The notes under the pieces were generated by a model, which saw nothing but the letters and a program-made list of their open reading frames with translations, ran no database searches and was not told the origin of the DNA. Positions 5,322 to 7,393 of a DNA stretch of 7,393 nt are shown one piece after another. The position numbers were made by a program, and so were the translations under genes. Every line of letters starts with the position of its first letter. Position 1 is the stretch's first letter. The DNA comes from Muribaculaceae bacterium (GTDB lineage Bacteria > Bacteroidota > Bacteroidia > Bacteroidales > Muribaculaceae): the NCBI GenBank assembly GCA_009775535.1, contig VSPW01000098.1, positions 1 through 7,393 on the forward strand. Reading direction: 5' to 3'.

Positions 5322-7043
5322 TTATCCGTTAATGTCCAACATTTCGTCCGGGGTTAGCATTATATGGTCGACGGGAGCCATGGCCGGTGTCATCGGGAAT
5401 ACGTTGCCTGCCGAATCGATGTCCACGTCAAGCAGGAATGGCCCGTCATGTGCCATCATGCGGTCTATCGCGGAGGCCAGCGTATGGCGTGAGGATACTT
5501 TTTCAGACTGTATGCCGTAAGCCCCTGCGATGGCTGTGAAGTCGGGATTGAGCAGCGGGGTGGATGAGTAGCGGTTGTTGTAGAACAGTTGCTGCCATTG
5601 GCGGACGTTGCCTAGATAGCTGTTGTTGAGTATTATGATTTTGACGGCGGTGCCGTTTTCCATTATTGTGCCAAGCTCCTGCATTGTCATCTGGAAGCCT
5701 CCGTCGCCGCAGAAGAGGCATACGGTCCGGTCCGGGCATCCCATCTTAGCCCCTATTGCGGCGGGAATTCCGAATCCCATTGTGCCAAGGCCTCCGGAGG
5801 TGATGATGGAGCGCGGGGATGAGAACCGGAAGTACCGGGCTGACATCATCTGGTTTTGCCCGACATCAGTGACGAGTATGGCATCATTGCCGGCTGCTTC
5901 GCTTACCAGATTGATCACTTCGGCCATTGTCATCTTACGGTCGGATGCCGGGTGTATCTCATCGTTGATGATACGCTCACGTTCTATCCGGTTGTATTTG
6001 TCGAAAGATTCCGCCCATCCGTCATGTGTGGTTTCGTTGACCATCGGTATGAGCTGCTGCAATACGGTGGCGGCATCGCCGTTGACGGTTACGGTTGCCC
6101 TTATGTTCTTGTTGAACTCTGAAGGGTCGATGTCTATATGTATTATCTTTGCCTGCGGTGCGTAGGTAGCTGTATCGCCTGTGACTCGGTCGTCGAAACG
6201 CATGCCGATAGCAATCAGTACATCGCACCGGTTGGTGTTGACATTCGGCCCTATGTTGCCGTGCATTCCGAGCATTCCCTTGAAAAGCGGGTGAGAGGAT
6301 GGCATTGTGGAGAGTCCAAGAAGGGTGGACGCCACAGGAATGTCCGCTTTCTCGGCAAGTTGCCGCAACCATTCCTCTGCGTTTGCTATCATTACGCCGT
6401 GGCCGGATATTATCATGGGTCGTTGTGCCGAGTTTATTATGTCGGCGGCGTGCTGTAGGCTGTCGGCGGATGTTTCAGGGACAGGGTCGTAGCTGCGGAT
6501 GAAGGTGCATGGTCTGTAGCGCCAGTCGGTTGTGCCTATCTGGGCGTCCTTTGCGATGTCGAGGACCACAGGGCCGGGACGTCCGCTGCGTGCAATGTAG
6601 AAAGCCTTTGCGATGGCAGCCGTAAGGTCCTCCGGCCTGCGTATCTGTAGTGCCCATTTTGTTATGGGCTGCGTTATGCCGACAACGTCAGTTTCCTGGA
6701 ATGCATCGCTGCCCAGGAACTTGGCGGATACCTGTCCGGTGATCACCACCAGCGGTGTGCTGTCCATCATTGCATCGCTCAGTCCGGTGATGAGGTTGGT
6801 GGCGCCAGGCCCTGATGTGGCAATCACCACGCCGGTTCGTCCTGTGGCGCGTGCGTATCCTTGTGCGGCGTGTATAGCCCCTTGTTCGTGGCGTGTGAGT
6901 ATGTGTCGTACTTTGTCGGAGTAGTCGTACAGCCTGTCATATACGGGTATGATCGCGCCTCCGGGATAGCCGAATACCCGGTCGACACCTTCGCATATGA
7001 GCGCTTTTATCAGAGCTTCCGCTCCTGTTATTTTTAAATTCAT
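5322..7043 (-). CDS. ilvB: Acetolactate (acetohydroxyacid) synthase large catalytic subunit
   Basis: This 573-aa thiamine-diphosphate enzyme joins two pyruvates into acetolactate, or pyruvate and 2-ketobutyrate into acetohydroxybutyrate, the first common step of branched-chain amino acid synthesis. The N-terminal TPP domain (about 4-165) contains GYPGGAIIPVYD, the catalytic Glu53 in TRHEQGAIHAAQGYARATG, and TSGPGATNL. The central domain (about 190-330, FAD-binding in this family) has IGMRFDDRVTG. The C-terminal TPP domain has CGDGGFQMTMQE (445-456) and NNSYLGNVRQW (473-483), the GDG-to-NN Mg/TPP-binding motif. Trp483 matches the herbicide-site Trp of plant enzymes. Asn479 replaces the Met seen in the common LGMV motif; I recall the same change in Bacteroides, so it may be a lineage trait. 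Length is normal and the gene looks intact. The ATG is 11 nt from the ilvD stop with no Shine-Dalgarno. A biosynthetic rather than catabolic enzyme is indicated by the adjacent ilvN and ilvD. Confidence 0.98.
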   Translation of the reverse strand: MNLKITGAEALIKALICEGVDRVFGYPGGAIIPVYDRLYDYSDKVRHILTRHEQGAIHAAQGYARATGRTGVVIATSGPGATNLITGLSDAMMDSTPLVVITGQVSAKFLGSDAFQETDVVGITQPITKWALQIRRPEDLTAAIAKAFYIARSGRPGPVVLDIAKDAQIGTTDWRYRPCTFIRSYDPVPETSADSLQHAADIINSAQRPMIISGHGVMIANAEEWLRQLAEKADIPVASTLLGLSTMPSSHPLFKGMLGMHGNIGPNVNTNRCDVLIAIGMRFDDRVTGDTATYAPQAKIIHIDIDPSEFNKNIRATVTVNGDAATVLQQLIPMVNETTHDGWAESFDKYNRIERERIINDEIHPASDRKMTMAEVINLVSEAAGNDAILVTDVGQNQMMSARYFRFSSPRSIITSGGLGTMGFGIPAAIGAKMGCPDRTVCLFCGDGGFQMTMQELGTIMENGTAVKIIILNNSYLGNVRQWQQLFYNNRYSSTPLLNPDFTAIAGAYGIQSEKVSSRHTLASAIDRMMAHDGPFLLDVDIDSAGNVFPMTPAMAPVDHIMLTPDEMLDING

Positions 7044-7054
7044 AGTTGAACCGT

Positions 7055-7393
7055 TTAATCAATGTCGTGGCGTATCGCGCCGCGGTCGGCAGAGGTTACC
7101 ATGGATGCATATGCCTTAAGTGCCCTGGAGACGGTGCGGTTGCGTCTGCGGGGTGAGTATGCCGCCTTTCCGCGGGCCTGTTCGGCCTTGCGCCTCCGTT
7201 CCATCTCGCCCGACTCCAGCCTCACGTTTATCGTCCGGGCTGGTATGTCGATGTCGATTGTGTCTCCGTCGGCAATCAGGGCGATCTCTCCGCCAGCCGC
7301 CGCCTCGGGCGAGACGTGCCCGATCGAAAGGCCTGATGTGCCTCCGGAGAAGCGCCCATCGGTTATCAGGGCGCATTCCTTGCCCAGATGCTT
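7055..7393 (-). CDS. ilvD: Dihydroxy-acid dehydratase, C-terminal 112 codons (5' part outside the window)
   Basis: The frame is open from the window edge to a TAA at 7055-7057. The fragment contains ITDGRFSGGTSGLSIGHV followed by SPEAAAGGEIALIADGD, the strongly conserved C-terminal region of IlvD/Edd dehydratases, including the serine of DGRFSG proposed as active-site base. The tail (ALKAYASMVTSADRGAI) matches the usual IlvD end, so the C terminus is complete. The enzyme dehydrates 2,3-dihydroxy-isovalerate and 2,3-dihydroxy-3-methylvalerate to the 2-keto acids, using an Fe-S cluster whose ligands would lie in the missing part. IlvD is preferred over Edd (phosphogluconate dehydratase) because of the GHVSPEA context and the adjacent ilvB and ilvN. 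It is the first visible gene of the operon; its promoter lies outside the window. Confidence 0.97.
   Translation of the reverse strand, partial: KHLGKECALITDGRFSGGTSGLSIGHVSPEAAAGGEIALIADGDTIDIDIPARTINVRLESGEMERRRKAEQARGKAAYSPRRRNRTVSRALKAYASMVTSADRGAIRHDID

Larger units (their letters stand above)
4010..7393 (-). other. Operon ilvD-ilvB-ilvN-acyl-ACP thioesterase
   Basis: Four same-strand genes follow one another with gaps of 11 nt and 5 nt and a 4-nt overlap, leaving no room for internal promoters in the gaps. None has a recognisable Shine-Dalgarno sequence, as is common in Bacteroidota. One transcript is the simplest reading. It would make both acetohydroxyacid synthase subunits together, with the dehydratase and a fatty-acid-releasing thioesterase. 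ilvC is not among them; the next gene encodes an unrelated exported protein behind a possible terminator and promoter. Confidence 0.85.

Noticed and set aside
5623..6165. A 180-codon open frame on the plus strand
   Set aside because: It lies wholly antisense to ilvB, whose protein is strongly conserved. Its translation shows no recognisable domain, so it is a shadow of GC-rich codon structure.
1..7393. tRNA, rRNA, CRISPR array, insertion sequence or phage genes
   Set aside because: Coding sequence fills all but about 200 nt. The gaps hold no cloverleaf, spaced direct repeats or transposase remnants that I could see.

Overview
The window looks like a chromosomal piece of a Bacteroidota (Bacteroidales) genome. 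Several things point that way. It has an acyl-ACP thioesterase gene joined to an ilvD-ilvB-ilvN cluster. It has a secreted C10 (streptopain-type) peptidase and a fibronectin-III protein ending in what looks like a type IX secretion (Por) sorting domain. None of the visible start codons has a clear Shine-Dalgarno sequence. One intergenic region carries a perfect TAnnTTTG element, the -7 box of Bacteroidota promoters. The genus cannot be fixed from sequence alone; a gut family such as Muribaculaceae or Bacteroidaceae is plausible.

All six genes lie on the minus strand, so transcription runs from high to low coordinates. From the right edge: the last 112 codons of ilvD (dihydroxy-acid dehydratase, 7055-7393), ilvB (acetolactate synthase large subunit, 5322-7043), ilvN (its ACT-domain regulatory subunit, 4768-5316) and an acyl-ACP thioesterase (4010-4771). 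Spacings are 11 nt, 5 nt and a 4-nt ATGA overlap, which is a tight operon. IlvB and IlvN form acetohydroxyacid synthase, the first common step to valine, isoleucine and leucine; IlvD catalyses the third. The thioesterase releases fatty acids from acyl carrier protein. The reductoisomerase gene ilvC, which as I recall often follows the thioesterase in Bacteroides, is not in the window.

A 107-nt gap (3903-4009) holds a possible terminator and a promoter-like -7 element. Next comes a 612-aa exported protein (2064-3902) built of two related beta-sandwich modules, fibronectin-III domains and a C-terminal sorting-like domain; one module appears to sit inside an FN3 domain. A 71-nt gap (1993-2063) with a perfect 14-bp hairpin and an adjoining perfect AT palindrome separates it from the last gene. 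That gene is a C10 cysteine peptidase (1-1992) with signal peptide, propeptide and catalytic Cys/His all present. It runs off the left edge after 664 codons.

The right half is housekeeping branched-chain amino acid metabolism and the left half encodes two exported proteins. I found no RNA gene, CRISPR array, insertion sequence or phage gene. Nothing here amounts to a clearly new system. The points most worth a second look are the thioesterase in the ilv operon without ilvC, the nested-domain FN3 protein beside a protease, and the double palindrome in front of the protease gene.
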